Source: DATHWB01 sp035544575 (GTDB lineage Bacteria > Actinomycetota > Acidimicrobiia > Spongiisociales > ZC4RG35). Taken from it: DNA of 64,000 nt. Numbering within the stretch: the stretch's first letter is position 1; every line of letters begins with the position of its first letter. The DNA is taken from positions 1 to 64,000 of the forward strand of contig DATKEC010000073.1 of NCBI GenBank assembly GCA_035544575.1, read 5' to 3'. Made by a program: the position numbers and the translations under genes. Below the pieces are notes generated by a model that saw only the letters and a program-made list of their open reading frames with translations, ran no database searches and was not told where the DNA came from. This document shows positions 42,850 through 50,767 of this stretch, piece after piece.

Positions 42850-44172
42850 CTAGCTCTGGTCCTGGGCAGCCTCAGCCGCCGCGGTCGCCTCGGCGATCCG
42901 CGCCGAGTTCAAGTTCGGCAGCACGTACACGAACAACCCGCCGAAGATGACGGCGGCCGCCCAGAATGGCGTACGCAGGGCGGTGGCACGATCCGAAACC
43001 GGCTCGACGACCGCCACGAGCACGCCTCCGATCACGCTGCCGATGGGCATCATTCCCCACGCAAAGAACCGGTACACGCTGTTCACACGTCCGAGGAGAC
43101 GGTCGGGGATGATCGATTGGCGCAACGAAACGGTGATGACGTTCCACAGCACCGCAGCGAAGCTCGAAACCACGAACATCGCCCAGACCACGACTGCCGA
43201 CGAAGTGAACCCCGTGACGGCGAAGGTGAGACCGGACAGTGCGATCGACGTGAACAGGGAAGCGCCGGGGCCGACTCGGCTACTCACCCGGGAAGCGAGG
43301 ACGCTTCCGACGACTCCACCCACCGCGCCGGCGCTGAGCAGCACGCCGAAGCTCGCCGCTTCGAGGCCGAGGATCTCCTGGACGAAGAGAACATATGTGG
43401 CGAGGGCCATGGCGAACATGGCGTTCATCACCCCGAGGACGATCGCCATCACCCGCAGCAGACGGTGCCGCCACAGCCACTTGACCCCTTCGACGATGTC
43501 GGATCGGAACGATCGCTGCGCAGTGGCGGTGTCTTGGGCGACCCGGAACGTACCGGACAGCGACCCGATGAGGAGTGCCGAAACAGCGAACGTGGCGGCG
43601 TCGACGTAAAACGGCAATGCGAAGGCGAGCCCGATGAGAAGTCCCCCGATCGGTGGCCCGACGAAGCTGTTCATGACCATCTCGGCTCCCCACAAACGGC
43701 CGTTGGCCCGTTCGAGTTGGGCCTTTGGCACGAGGGCGGGCATGAGCGTCTGGGCGGCGTTGTCCCTGAGAACCTCGGCGAATCCGAACGCCAGCGCCGA
43801 CACATAGAGAACGGCGAGGTAGGCAGTCTGGCCGCTCGGCTGCGCGTCCGTCGCGGTTGGGTCGATCAGGTTGTCCGCCACCACCGTCACGAACAACGCC
43901 ACCCCGAGGGTGATCCCGAAACGGGTGACGTCCATCGCCGCGATCAGTTTGCGCCGATCGGCGCGATCGGTGATGACGCCGGCGGGTAGCGTAAAGATCA
44001 GCCACGGCAGTCGCGTGGCGACTCCGACCAGCGCAATCTGGATGGGGTCGCGTGTGATCGCCGAGGCGAGCCAGGGATATGCCACGGTGGCGAGCCCGTC
44101 ACCGAAGTTCGAGACGGCCGAGGCCGTCCACAGTTTCCAGTAGTTCGCACCAAGCCGGACTCGCTCGCGCAT
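42850..44172 (-). CDS. MFS exporter (EntS/TetV-like, MFS_3)
   Basis: 440 residues with 12 predicted helices. The DGLATVAYPWLASAITRDPIQIALVGVATRLPWL start and AGVITDRADRRKLIAAMD inter-helix motif place it in the MFS_3 group, which includes enterobactin exporter EntS and drug pumps. It lies 41 nt downstream of the ferredoxin gene with GAGGAT before its ATG, so it is probably the last gene of the HTH-ferredoxin-MFS operon. The substrate is unknown. Confidence 0.85.
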   Translation of the reverse strand: MRERVRLGANYWKLWTASAVSNFGDGLATVAYPWLASAITRDPIQIALVGVATRLPWLIFTLPAGVITDRADRRKLIAAMDVTRFGITLGVALFVTVVADNLIDPTATDAQPSGQTAYLAVLYVSALAFGFAEVLRDNAAQTLMPALVPKAQLERANGRLWGAEMVMNSFVGPPIGGLLIGLAFALPFYVDAATFAVSALLIGSLSGTFRVAQDTATAQRSFRSDIVEGVKWLWRHRLLRVMAIVLGVMNAMFAMALATYVLFVQEILGLEAASFGVLLSAGAVGGVVGSVLASRVSSRVGPGASLFTSIALSGLTFAVTGFTSSAVVVWAMFVVSSFAAVLWNVITVSLRQSIIPDRLLGRVNSVYRFFAWGMMPIGSVIGGVLVAVVEPVSDRATALRTPFWAAAVIFGGLFVYVLPNLNSARIAEATAAAEAAQDQS

Positions 44173-44213
44173 CGAATCCTCGTGTTGTCAGAACTCTCGA
44201 CGGATCTGCCGAC

Positions 44214-44534
44214 TCAAACGCCTCTGCTGTCGATGGCGTTCTGGTCATACGGCTCGAGCATGATGCACTCGCCGGGGCATTCTTCGGCGGCCTCGATCGT
44301 GACCTCGATCTCTGAGTCGGGCACCCGGGCGACGCCGCGCGAACCCTCGGGACCGTGGCCGTCGCCCTCCTCGCCGTCGAAGACGATCGTCTTGCCGAAG
44401 TGCTTCGTGTCTTCCCGCACCACCCAGAGCCCGTCGTCGCGGGGTTCGAAGACGTCTGGGGCGATTTCTGAACAGATGCCGTCACCTGTACAGAGATCCT
44501 GGTCGATCCAGACCTGGAGTTTCGTTGCGCTCAT
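44214..44534 (-). CDS. Ferredoxin, probably 3Fe-4S type
   Basis: 106 residues. The cluster ligands read C-T-G-D-G-I-C and later E-C-P-G-E-C. The middle Cys of the 4Fe-4S C-x-x-C-x-x-C motif is Gly/Asp here, as in 3Fe-4S ferredoxins that serve cytochrome P450s. It is longer than usual (about 65) because of an acidic Gly-rich insert (GKTIVFDGEEGDGHGPEG). Its ATG is inside the stop of the HTH gene (ATGA). No P450 is in the window. Confidence 0.85.
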   Translation of the reverse strand: MSATKLQVWIDQDLCTGDGICSEIAPDVFEPRDDGLWVVREDTKHFGKTIVFDGEEGDGHGPEGSRGVARVPDSEIEVTIEAAEECPGECIMLEPYDQNAIDSRGV

Positions 44535-44863
44535 TGGCGGTTTTCCTCTCGTTCCAGTAGCTCCAGGGCGAGCCGGAAATGGGCCAGCCCTTCGATCTGT
44601 CGTATCGAGCGCGGGCTGCGCTTGAAGCGGGTTGCGATCTCGTCGTGGGATTCGCCTTCCGCCCGGAGATCGAGAACACGGCGTTCGACGGCCCGCGGGG
44701 ATCGCTTCGTCGGTGGGCGACTGCGCGGGATCTGTGACCAACCGATCACCCGCTCGACGTGACGAGGGCTTCGGTTGAGCTTCTCTGCGATTTCGCGGTG
44801 ATCGAGACCGGCGGCCGACATGGCCAGGACACGCCGTTCGACCGGTCGTAGGTGTTCGGACAC
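44531..44863 (-). CDS. Tandem helix-turn-helix DNA-binding protein
   Basis: 110 residues containing two related HTH repeats: about 7-40 (RPVERRVLAMSAAGLDHREI, EKLNRSPRHVERV) and about 57-92 (RAVERRVLDLRAEGESHDEI, TRFKRSPRSIRQI). Each resembles a sigma region 4 or LuxR-type HTH and they look like an internal duplication. GTG at 44863 with GGAAGAG upstream is chosen. GTG at 44887 is only four bases after a TAGTTT box (44892-44897) that may be the -10. Probable regulator of the operon it heads. Confidence 0.7.
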   Translation of the reverse strand: MSEHLRPVERRVLAMSAAGLDHREIAEKLNRSPRHVERVIGWSQIPRSRPPTKRSPRAVERRVLDLRAEGESHDEIATRFKRSPRSIRQIEGLAHFRLALELLEREENRQ

Positions 44864-44891
44864 GGGCGCTCTCTTCCGTCGCTCCACCCCC

Positions 44892-44897
44892 AAACTA
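44892..44897 (-). promoter_or_regulatory. Candidate -10 box (TAGTTT) for the HTH-ferredoxin-MFS operon
   Basis: Minus-strand TAGTTT would place the transcript start near 44885, leaving a short leader with GGAAGAG before the GTG at 44863. Confidence 0.35.
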
Positions 44898-44963
44898 GTG
44901 GGAGTGCGCAGCCAAACCTGTTGTGGGATGATTCTCGGACTCTTCACCTTCGGGGGATTGGCG

Positions 44964-45098
44964 ATGACTGAACCGTTTCCGACCGTGAGAGTTGCCCTTC
45001 GACCCGGTTGGCCACTCCTCCCGCCTCGAGGTTCTCCGGCTGATGGTGGGGGGACCCTCGAAATGCGAATCCCACGGGACGGGCCGCTGAGCGGATGA
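44964..45098 (+). CDS. Possible 44-residue peptide coupled to the GNAT gene
   Basis: ATG at 44964 with GGGGGA about seven bases upstream. The frame ends in an ATGA overlap with the acetyltransferase start at 45095. The peptide (MTEPFPTVRVALRPGWPLLP, then Pro/Gly-rich) has no recognised motif. The overlap and ribosome-binding site support translation, perhaps as a coupling leader. Short length and lack of a family keep confidence low. Confidence 0.33.
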   Translation: MTEPFPTVRVALRPGWPLLPPRGSPADGGGTLEMRIPRDGPLSG

Positions 45099-45595
45099 AG
45101 ATTCGACGTGCCCGACCCGGAGAAGGAAAGGCGATATCGCGCGTGCGAGTCGCCTCGTGGCAAGCGGTGTATCGCGGGTTGATGCCCGACGAGATCCTCG
45201 ACCGCATGGAGGTCGATGGGACCGGGTGGGACGAAGCCATCCTCAGTGCCACGCCTCAGACGTCGCTTCTCGTGGTCGATGACGGGGGCGACATCGTCGG
45301 GTTCAGCGTTCTCGGTCCTGATCGAGACGGCGCCGGGGACACCGGCGAGATCGTGGCGATCTATCTCCAGCCCGACGTGTGGGATCGAGGGTTTGGATGG
45401 GCGTTGATGGAGCATTCCGTCGCCGAGTTGCGTGAGCACGGATTCAGCCGCGCCGTGCTGTGGGTGCTCTCGACGAACGAGCGCGCCCGCAAGTTCTACG
45501 AGACTGCCGCATGGATCGCTGACGGCGGTGAGAAGGTCGAGGATTGGAACGGCCATCCCCTCCCGCACGTCCGATACTCCCGTGACCTGAAGTGA
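45095..45595 (+). CDS. GNAT-family N-acetyltransferase
   Basis: 166 residues, GCN5-type fold: MKIRRARPGEGKAISRVRVASW at the N-terminus, beta-bulge region EIVAIYLQPDVWDRGFGWALME (acetyl-CoA pyrophosphate loop, R-G-F-G-W instead of Q/R-x-x-G-x-G/A), then AVLWVLSTNERARKFYETAAW. The substrate is unknown. The ATG overlaps the upstream short frame. Confidence 0.87.
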   Translation: MKIRRARPGEGKAISRVRVASWQAVYRGLMPDEILDRMEVDGTGWDEAILSATPQTSLLVVDDGGDIVGFSVLGPDRDGAGDTGEIVAIYLQPDVWDRGFGWALMEHSVAELREHGFSRAVLWVLSTNERARKFYETAAWIADGGEKVEDWNGHPLPHVRYSRDLK

Positions 45596-45604
45596 CGCGC
45601 CGGC

Positions 45605-46402
45605 TCAGTTGACGACGCGTCGGCGCGAGCGCAGAGCCCACAACGCCAGACCGGCAGCGATGGCGGTGGCGAGCGCCGCTCCTGAGATGACCGGTACCGG
45701 GGCAGGGATCGTCTCGAGCCGGGTCCGTATCGTCACTGCACGCTCGAACTCGAGGATCGTCCAGTTCCGTTCGGTCGCGACCGCCTTGAGCTCCTTGTCG
45801 GGATTGACCGCCACCGGGTGACCAACCAGCTCCAGCATGGGGAGGTCGGTCACCGAGTCCGAGTACGCGAAGCACTCGGCCAGGTCATAGCTGCGTTCGG
45901 CTGCCATCTCGCTGATCGCAGTGGCCTTTCCGTCGGCGTACGCGTAGAACACCAGCTTTCCCGTGTACCGACCCTCGTCGTCCACCTCTGACACGGTCCC
46001 GATCACCTCATCGGCGCCGAGGTGGCGTCCCAGCGGCTCGACGACTTCGACCGGCGACGACGAGATGATCACCACGGGGCGCCCGTTGCGGTGGTGATCG
46101 TCGATCAGGAAGAGGGCTTCGGCGTAGACGAGGGGCGACACCACCTCCTCGACGGTCTCTTCGATGAGTTTCCTGACCTGATCTCGGTCCCATCCCCGGG
46201 TCATGTCGCCCAGCTCTTCTCTGATCCGTTCGAGCTGGTCGTGATCGGCTCCGAACATTCGGTAGTAACTCTGGGCGATGGCCGCCTTGAGCAAGGTGCG
46301 CTTGTTCAGCAGGCCCGCGCGGTTCAGGTGAGGGGCGAAAGCCAGAGTCGATGACCGGGCGATGATGGTCTTGTCGAGGTCGAAAAACGCCGCAGCCGTC
46401 AC
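45605..46402 (-). CDS. HAD-IB family phosphatase with C-terminal membrane helix
   Basis: 265 residues. HAD motif I DLDKT (AFFDLDKTIIARSS), motif II Ser-Ser-Ser in VVIISSSPVEVV, and motif IV SDSVTDLPML identify a SerB-like HAD-IB enzyme. A hydrophobic C-terminal helix (VISGAALATAIAAGLALWAL) with a basic end suggests membrane tethering. GTG start. It is divergent from the pilus operon, the same arrangement as Rv3661 beside Rv3660c in M. tuberculosis. The substrate is unknown. Confidence 0.87.
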   Translation of the reverse strand: MTAAAFFDLDKTIIARSSTLAFAPHLNRAGLLNKRTLLKAAIAQSYYRMFGADHDQLERIREELGDMTRGWDRDQVRKLIEETVEEVVSPLVYAEALFLIDDHHRNGRPVVIISSSPVEVVEPLGRHLGADEVIGTVSEVDDEGRYTGKLVFYAYADGKATAISEMAAERSYDLAECFAYSDSVTDLPMLELVGHPVAVNPDKELKAVATERNWTILEFERAVTIRTRLETIPAPVPVISGAALATAIAAGLALWALRSRRRVVN

Positions 46403-46519
46403 CGGATCACCCTATCGGGCGGTGGCCCGCGACGAGGTCGGGCTACGGAGCCTCGATTCGTTTCGTCAGGCGCCGAGCCAGGCGGCGCCCTGCCGGATCG
46501 AGCCCACGGTGTCAAGGGG

Positions 46520-46548
46520 TTCACAGGTCGCCGCCCCGTTCGTAGCTT
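46520..46548 (+). promoter_or_regulatory. Candidate promoter of the Tad/Flp pilus operon
   Basis: TTCACA (46520-46525), a 17-bp spacer, and TAGCTT (46543-46548) ending eight bases before the GTG at 46557. The upstream GGGG plus TTCACA is identical to the sigma factor promoter candidate. It would give a leaderless mRNA. Confidence 0.45.
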
Positions 46549-46556
46549 CGCTCTCC

Positions 46557-47075
46557 GTGTTGCTCCGACGAGTCTCGAGCCCCGATCCTGTCCTCCATCG
46601 CATCGCCCCGTTCGGTCTCGCCGCGGCGGCGGGCACCTGCCTCGTCGTCGACCTCGATCCTGCCGCCGCACCCCTTCCCGGACCCAGCCTCGCCGAACTC
46701 TTGCGCGACGGTGCCACCGCCGCCCACCTGCGCGCCGCCCGCCGTGGCGTCGCAGTGATCTCGAACGGAGGGGTAGCCGAGAGCGAGGCCGCTGATCTGA
46801 TCGACGGCATCACAGCCGGATGGCCCGCCGTGGTGCTGCGAGTGCCCGCGGGATCGAGTTCGATCCCGGTGCTGCCGCTCGACCCGCCCGAGCTGCGTCC
46901 GGCGCGTGCCATGCGGGCGGTCTGGCAGGCCGGACAGCATGGTTCCCGTGCGCCGGGCGTGGTTCTGCCGCCGCTGCGTCGTTCGAGCGTTCGCGCCCTC
47001 TGCCGCGGAGTCGTCGAACCGCGCTCGCGGTGGGTCAGGGCCTGGGCGCCCGTCTGGGGGGCCTCTTGGACGTGA
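46557..47075 (+). CDS. Degenerate TadZ/Ssd-like protein of the pilus locus
   Basis: 172 residues in the position of ssd (Rv3660c) or cpaE/tadZ. GLAAAAGTCLVVDLDPAAAPLPGPSLAELLRDG resembles the strand-plus-DLD region of MinD/CpaE ATPases. The Walker A loop is missing and the protein is less than half the usual length, so it is probably not an ATPase. The GTG at 46557 is chosen because the candidate -10 ends eight bases before it. Overlaps the next gene by GTGA. Confidence 0.55.
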   Translation: MLLRRVSSPDPVLHRIAPFGLAAAAGTCLVVDLDPAAAPLPGPSLAELLRDGATAAHLRAARRGVAVISNGGVAESEAADLIDGITAGWPAVVLRVPAGSSSIPVLPLDPPELRPARAMRAVWQAGQHGSRAPGVVLPPLRRSSVRALCRGVVEPRSRWVRAWAPVWGASWT

Positions 47076-48097
47076 GGACTCGGCTCACGACAGCCGTGCT
47101 GGCCTCCGGCGTGAGCCTCGACCGCCCCACCGTCGAGCGAGCGGTTGCGAGCCTCGCTCGCCAGGAAGCCCCGCTGGCACCGAGCCACGTTCTCCGCCGC
47201 GTGGTCGACGACATCGTGGGTTTGGGGCCCCTAGAAGGACTGCTCGCCGACGATGCCGTTACCGACGTGCTCGTCAACGGACCCTCCGAGGTGTGGGTGG
47301 AGCGCCGAGGCGAGTTGATTCGAACCGATGTGACATTCGACGACGAGCGGGACCTGCTCTCGGTGATCGAGCGGGTCATCACCCCGCTCGGCCTCCGCTT
47401 GGACCGCTCCTCTCCGATCGTCGACGCCCGCCTCCCCGATGGGAGTCGCCTCCACGCCGTCGTCCCCCCGGCATCCCCCGATGGGCCGATCGTCGCGATT
47501 CGCAGATTCACCGCAGCCGTGACGGATCTCGATGGCCTCTTGGGGGCCGGGTCGATCGATGTCGATGGCGCCGACCGGCTCCGCGAGGTCGTCGCCAGGC
47601 GGCGCAACATCGTCGTCTCTGGGGGGACGGGGACGGGAAAGACCACGTTGCTCAACGTCCTCACGCGCCTGATCCCATCGAACGAGAGGACTGTGATCGT
47701 CGAGGACGCCTCGGAGCTTCGCGCCTCCGGCCATCAGGTGCGCCTGGAGGCTCAGCCCGCCAACGCCGAGGGTCGCGGGGGCGTCGCACTCGACCAGCTC
47801 GTGCGTGCCGCCCTCCGGCTTCGCCCCGATCGGATCATCGTCGGCGAAGTACGTGGCCCCGAGGCGCTCGACCTCGTGGCTGCCCTGAACACCGGGCATG
47901 CCGGTTCGATGTCGACCATCCACGCCAACGGACCCGAAGAGGCGCTGCTTCGCCTGGAGACGCTGGCCCTCTCGGGTGTGAGGCGCCCGGCCCCGGACGC
48001 CGTCCGCCGTCAGATCGAGGCAGCAGTCGAGACCGTGATCCAGCTCGGGCGAGTGGACGGCGTGCGACGTGTCATCGAGATCCGGGACATGCGTTGA
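47072..48097 (+). CDS. tadA: Pilus assembly ATPase CpaF/TadA
   Basis: 341 residues, secretion-type ATPase: VLVNGPSEVWVERRGEL N-terminal domain, Walker A GGTGTGKTT, Asp box VIVEDASELR, Walker B RIIVGEVRGPEALD, and His box STIHANGPEEALLRLE. It powers Flp pilus assembly at the inner membrane with the TadB and TadC products downstream. GTG start in a GTGA overlap; the stop is in a TTGA overlap with tadB. Confidence 0.92.
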   Translation: MRTRLTTAVLASGVSLDRPTVERAVASLARQEAPLAPSHVLRRVVDDIVGLGPLEGLLADDAVTDVLVNGPSEVWVERRGELIRTDVTFDDERDLLSVIERVITPLGLRLDRSSPIVDARLPDGSRLHAVVPPASPDGPIVAIRRFTAAVTDLDGLLGAGSIDVDGADRLREVVARRRNIVVSGGTGTGKTTLLNVLTRLIPSNERTVIVEDASELRASGHQVRLEAQPANAEGRGGVALDQLVRAALRLRPDRIIVGEVRGPEALDLVAALNTGHAGSMSTIHANGPEEALLRLETLALSGVRRPAPDAVRRQIEAAVETVIQLGRVDGVRRVIEIRDMR

Positions 48098-48732
48098 TCC
48101 TTCTTCCTGCCGTCCTTCTGGGCAACGCCCCGCTCGTGCAACGAGCGTTGGTTGCGGGTGCGCTCTTCGCACCGATCCCCACGATCGTCGTTGTCGGGCT
48201 TCTCCTCACGCGTGCCCGCCGCCGAAGGGTTCGCCCGGTGCTCGGAGTGGACGGGGCCGCGCTGCTCGGGGTCCTGGCGTCGTTGCAGGCGGGTGCAACG
48301 CTCAGGTCAGGACTCGCCTCGCTGTCTTCCGAGGTCGATCGGCTCGTTGCGGTGGGTGCCTCGACTGCCGCTCTGGCAGACGCGGTAGACAGAGCCCTCC
48401 CGGAGCAGGGCTCGGTGGCGGCCGCGGCCGTCCGCCTGCTCGACCGGGCCGGAGGTCCGGCCGTGCCGGTGTTGGAAGAACTCGCCGCTCAAGCCGCCGA
48501 AACGATGCGCATACGTCGGGAGGTACGAGCGGCGGTCGCCGCACCGGTCTTGCAGGGAGCGATCGTCGGGGGTGCGCCGCTGGTCGTCCTCATCTCGCTG
48601 GTCGTCACCGGCGGATTTGCCCGGAATCTCGCCACGAGCGCCGCTCATGCGGTGACGGTCACCGCCGGAGCAGTGATGACAGTCCTCGGCGTCGGGTGGG
48701 TCGTCGCCATCGTCCGCAAGGCGATGCCGTGA
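48094..48732 (+). CDS. tadB: TadB-like pilus assembly membrane protein
   Basis: 212 residues. Two N-terminal helices, a cytoplasmic helical domain (about 45-155, GspF-like T2SS_F fold: LLGVLASLQAGATLRSGL, EELAAQAAETMRIRREVRAA), then two C-terminal helices. Shorter than the usual about 300-residue TadB but similar to actinobacterial versions. TTG start in a TTGA overlap with tadA. Forms the inner-membrane platform with TadC. Confidence 0.8.
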   Translation: MILLPAVLLGNAPLVQRALVAGALFAPIPTIVVVGLLLTRARRRRVRPVLGVDGAALLGVLASLQAGATLRSGLASLSSEVDRLVAVGASTAALADAVDRALPEQGSVAAAAVRLLDRAGGPAVPVLEELAAQAAETMRIRREVRAAVAAPVLQGAIVGGAPLVVLISLVVTGGFARNLATSAAHAVTVTAGAVMTVLGVGWVVAIVRKAMP

Positions 48733-49235
48733 TCATTGCCTGTTGTCTCGCCCTGGCGGTGCTGCTGGCCCGTCCGGTCAGCATCCGTCGCCCGAAGCCG
48801 GAGGCGAGGTCGACGGTGGCCGAGCTGGCCCGGCTGCTCTCGATCGCGACTGCCGCGGGTCTGCCTCTGGCGACCGCTTTGGAGTCCGTCGTCGACGAGC
48901 TGTCCGGGGACGTCCAACTTGCCGTGCGCCGGGTCGTACGGTCAGCCCGCACCGTGGGATTGACTGCGGCGTTGCTGGAAGCGGCGGACCTCGGATCCAT
49001 CGCTCCGGCTCTCGCTCGTGCCCATTCCACCGGTTCGCCGTTGAGCCAGACGCTCGATGCCCACCTCACCGCACATGGTGCCGAGCGCGTGTCCCGCGCG
49101 CTGGAGGCCGCCAGGACTGCTCCCGTGCGTGTGATGGTCCCTCTGGCGCTGCTGCTGCTTCCTGGGTTCACCGCACTCGTGGTGGGCCCGACGCTGCTGG
49201 ACCACGTCCTCGATGTGACGCGACTCGGCAGGTGA
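48729..49235 (+). CDS. tadC: TadC-like pilus assembly membrane protein
   Basis: 168 residues: N-terminal helix, GspF-like helical domain (ELARLLSIATAAGLPLATALESVVDE), C-terminal helix pair (MVPLALLLLPGFTALVVGPTLLDHVL). Shorter than proteobacterial TadC. GTG start in a GTGA overlap with tadB. Confidence 0.8.
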   Translation: MIIACCLALAVLLARPVSIRRPKPEARSTVAELARLLSIATAAGLPLATALESVVDELSGDVQLAVRRVVRSARTVGLTAALLEAADLGSIAPALARAHSTGSPLSQTLDAHLTAHGAERVSRALEAARTAPVRVMVPLALLLLPGFTALVVGPTLLDHVLDVTRLGR

Positions 49236-49296
49236 CAGATCCGCTTCCCCCCGCTGGTTGGCCGGCCGTCGACCGAGATCGAGAAAGGAGCGTCAC

Positions 49297-49512
49297 ATGA
49301 CGCAACTGTTCACGAGGCTGCAGGTTCGCCTGGCAGCCGACTCCGAAAAGGGCCAGGGAACGGTCGAGTACGTGCTCGTGATGCTGGCGGTCGCAGCCGT
49401 GGCTGTCGTCCTGGTCAGCTGGGCCAAGAGCGGGTCGGGGAAGTCTGCCCTCGGGGGACTCTTCGGCGACGTGATCGGATGGGTGACGTCCGCGGCCAAG
49501 AAGTTCCTTTGA
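49297..49512 (+). CDS. flp: Flp-family type IVb pilin
   Basis: 71 residues. The prepilin motif is G-Q-G-T-V-E-Y: a Gly followed by five residues with Glu at +5 and Tyr at +6, then a hydrophobic helix (VLVMLAVAAVAVVLVSW). The short C-terminal part is amphipathic. This is the major pilin of the Tad system. ATG at 49297 with GAAAGGAG six bases upstream, the best ribosome-binding site in the operon. No prepilin peptidase gene is in the window. Confidence 0.9.
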   Translation: MTQLFTRLQVRLAADSEKGQGTVEYVLVMLAVAAVAVVLVSWAKSGSGKSALGGLFGDVIGWVTSAAKKFL

Positions 49513-49871
49513 GTGAGCGCGGCTCGCTGACAGTCGAAGCCGCGTTGGTCATCCCGTTCCTCCTGCTGATCGGCATTGCGGTCTTCGAGGGCGTGGCGAC
49601 GATGACGACGCAGCTGGCGGTTGTGACGGCGACCCGGGATGGAGCCCGGGTCGCCGCCACGACGCCGGACGTGACCCGAGCCGTCGAGGTCGTTCGGGCG
49701 GCGCTTCCGGCCGGGCTGGCGCAGCGGGCGCGGGTGCAAGTCGACAGACCGGCCACCGCCGGGAGACCCGCCACCGTCCGAGTGATGGTCGACGTGGCCC
49801 TGGTGACGCCGTTTCTGTCGGGTCTGACGATCCCCCTGTCCTGGTCGTCGTCCATGCTCGTCGAACCATGA
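49509..49871 (+). CDS. tadE: TadE-like pseudopilin
   Basis: 120 residues. ERGSLTVEAALVIPFLLLIGIAVFEG is the TadE/TadF pseudopilin start (Gly, then Glu at +5, then a hydrophobic helix). The remainder is a small extracytoplasmic domain. Start TTG at 49509 in a TTGA overlap with flp. Minor pseudopilin of the Flp pilus. Confidence 0.82.
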   Translation: MSERGSLTVEAALVIPFLLLIGIAVFEGVATMTTQLAVVTATRDGARVAATTPDVTRAVEVVRAALPAGLAQRARVQVDRPATAGRPATVRVMVDVALVTPFLSGLTIPLSWSSSMLVEP

Positions 49872-50227
49872 CCGAACGTGGCAGTGCCTCGCTCTTGGGG
49901 GCGGCCATCTCCGGGGTGATCCTGCTGGTGGGCCTGATGGTGGTCACAGCCGCAGGCGTCGTCTCGGCCGCATTCCATGCGCGGACCGCAGCCGATGCTG
50001 CCGCCCTTGCCGCGGTTTCGCCTGCCGTCTGGGACCCGGTGGGGGCTGCCCGGGGTGTGGCGGCCCTCAACCGGGCGACGCTCGTCGTGTGCCAGTGTCC
50101 CCGGCCCGGGGCCCCGGCCCCGCGTCGAGCCAGGGTGGTGGTTCAGACCGTCGTCGACGTTCCCTTCTTCGGCGAGTTGACCCTTCCGGCGGAGTCAGCG
50201 GCCGAATACGTGGTGGACGGCTGGTAG
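49868..50227 (+). CDS. TadG/Rv3654c-like secreted protein
   Basis: 119 residues. MTERGSASLLGAAISGVILLVGLMVVT is a pseudopilin-like N-terminus, followed by HARTAADAAALAAVSP, typical of TadG/Rv3654c proteins. A Cys pair (VVCQCPRP) follows. It ends the pilus operon. ATGA overlap with tadE. Confidence 0.78.
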   Translation: MTERGSASLLGAAISGVILLVGLMVVTAAGVVSAAFHARTAADAAALAAVSPAVWDPVGAARGVAALNRATLVVCQCPRPGAPAPRRARVVVQTVVDVPFFGELTLPAESAAEYVVDGW

Positions 50228-50237
50228 AAACCGGCGA

Positions 50238-50714
50238 ATGGGGAAGATGACACGAGGCGTACAGATCCTCCAGAGCCGGGGTGTGGCCTACACGCTGCAC
50301 CCGTACCGCGTGGTCGACGAAGGCGAGAGCTACGGCGCCGCGGTCGCCGGCGCGCTCGGAGTCCCGCTGGAAAGGCTGTTCAAGACCCTGCTGGCCGCGG
50401 TCGACTCGAAGCCGGTCGTCGCCATCGTCCCGGTGTCCGGACGGCTCGGCATGAAAGAACTCGCCCGTGCAGCGGGCGGCAAGAGGGCGGAGATGATCGC
50501 GCCGGCGGAGGCCGAGCGGCTCACGGGATACGTGACCGGCGGCATATCGCCGTTCGGTCAGAAGAAGCGTGTCCCGGTCTACGCCGACGAGTCGATCCTG
50601 ACCCATCCGACGGTCTACTGCAGTGCCGGCCAGCGCGGACTCCAGGTCGAGTTGTCGCCGGCGGACTTGATCAGCGTGCTCGACGCCACGACGGCTCGGC
50701 TCTCTGGCGAGTGA
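50238..50714 (+). CDS. ybaK: YbaK-type Cys-tRNA(Pro) deacylase
   Basis: 158 residues of the YbaK/ProX editing family: N-terminal GVAYTLHPYRVVD, catalytic-pocket KTLLA, VSGRLGMKELARAAG, and GGISPFGQKKRVPVYAD. It clears Cys mischarged on tRNA(Pro). ATG at 50238, only 10 nt after the pilus operon stop; the ATG at 50247 is an alternative. Confidence 0.9.
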   Translation: MGKMTRGVQILQSRGVAYTLHPYRVVDEGESYGAAVAGALGVPLERLFKTLLAAVDSKPVVAIVPVSGRLGMKELARAAGGKRAEMIAPAEAERLTGYVTGGISPFGQKKRVPVYADESILTHPTVYCSAGQRGLQVELSPADLISVLDATTARLSGE

Positions 50715-50767
50715 GGAAGGCGGCGGTCGACCGGGCCGCCGCCCTCCGCGTCGTTGTGGTGGTCGGC

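Noticed and set aside
44864..45568. Much longer version of the tandem-HTH protein (345 codons)
   Set aside because: The upstream part is antisense to the GNAT gene and lacks any domain. A candidate promoter lies just before 44863.
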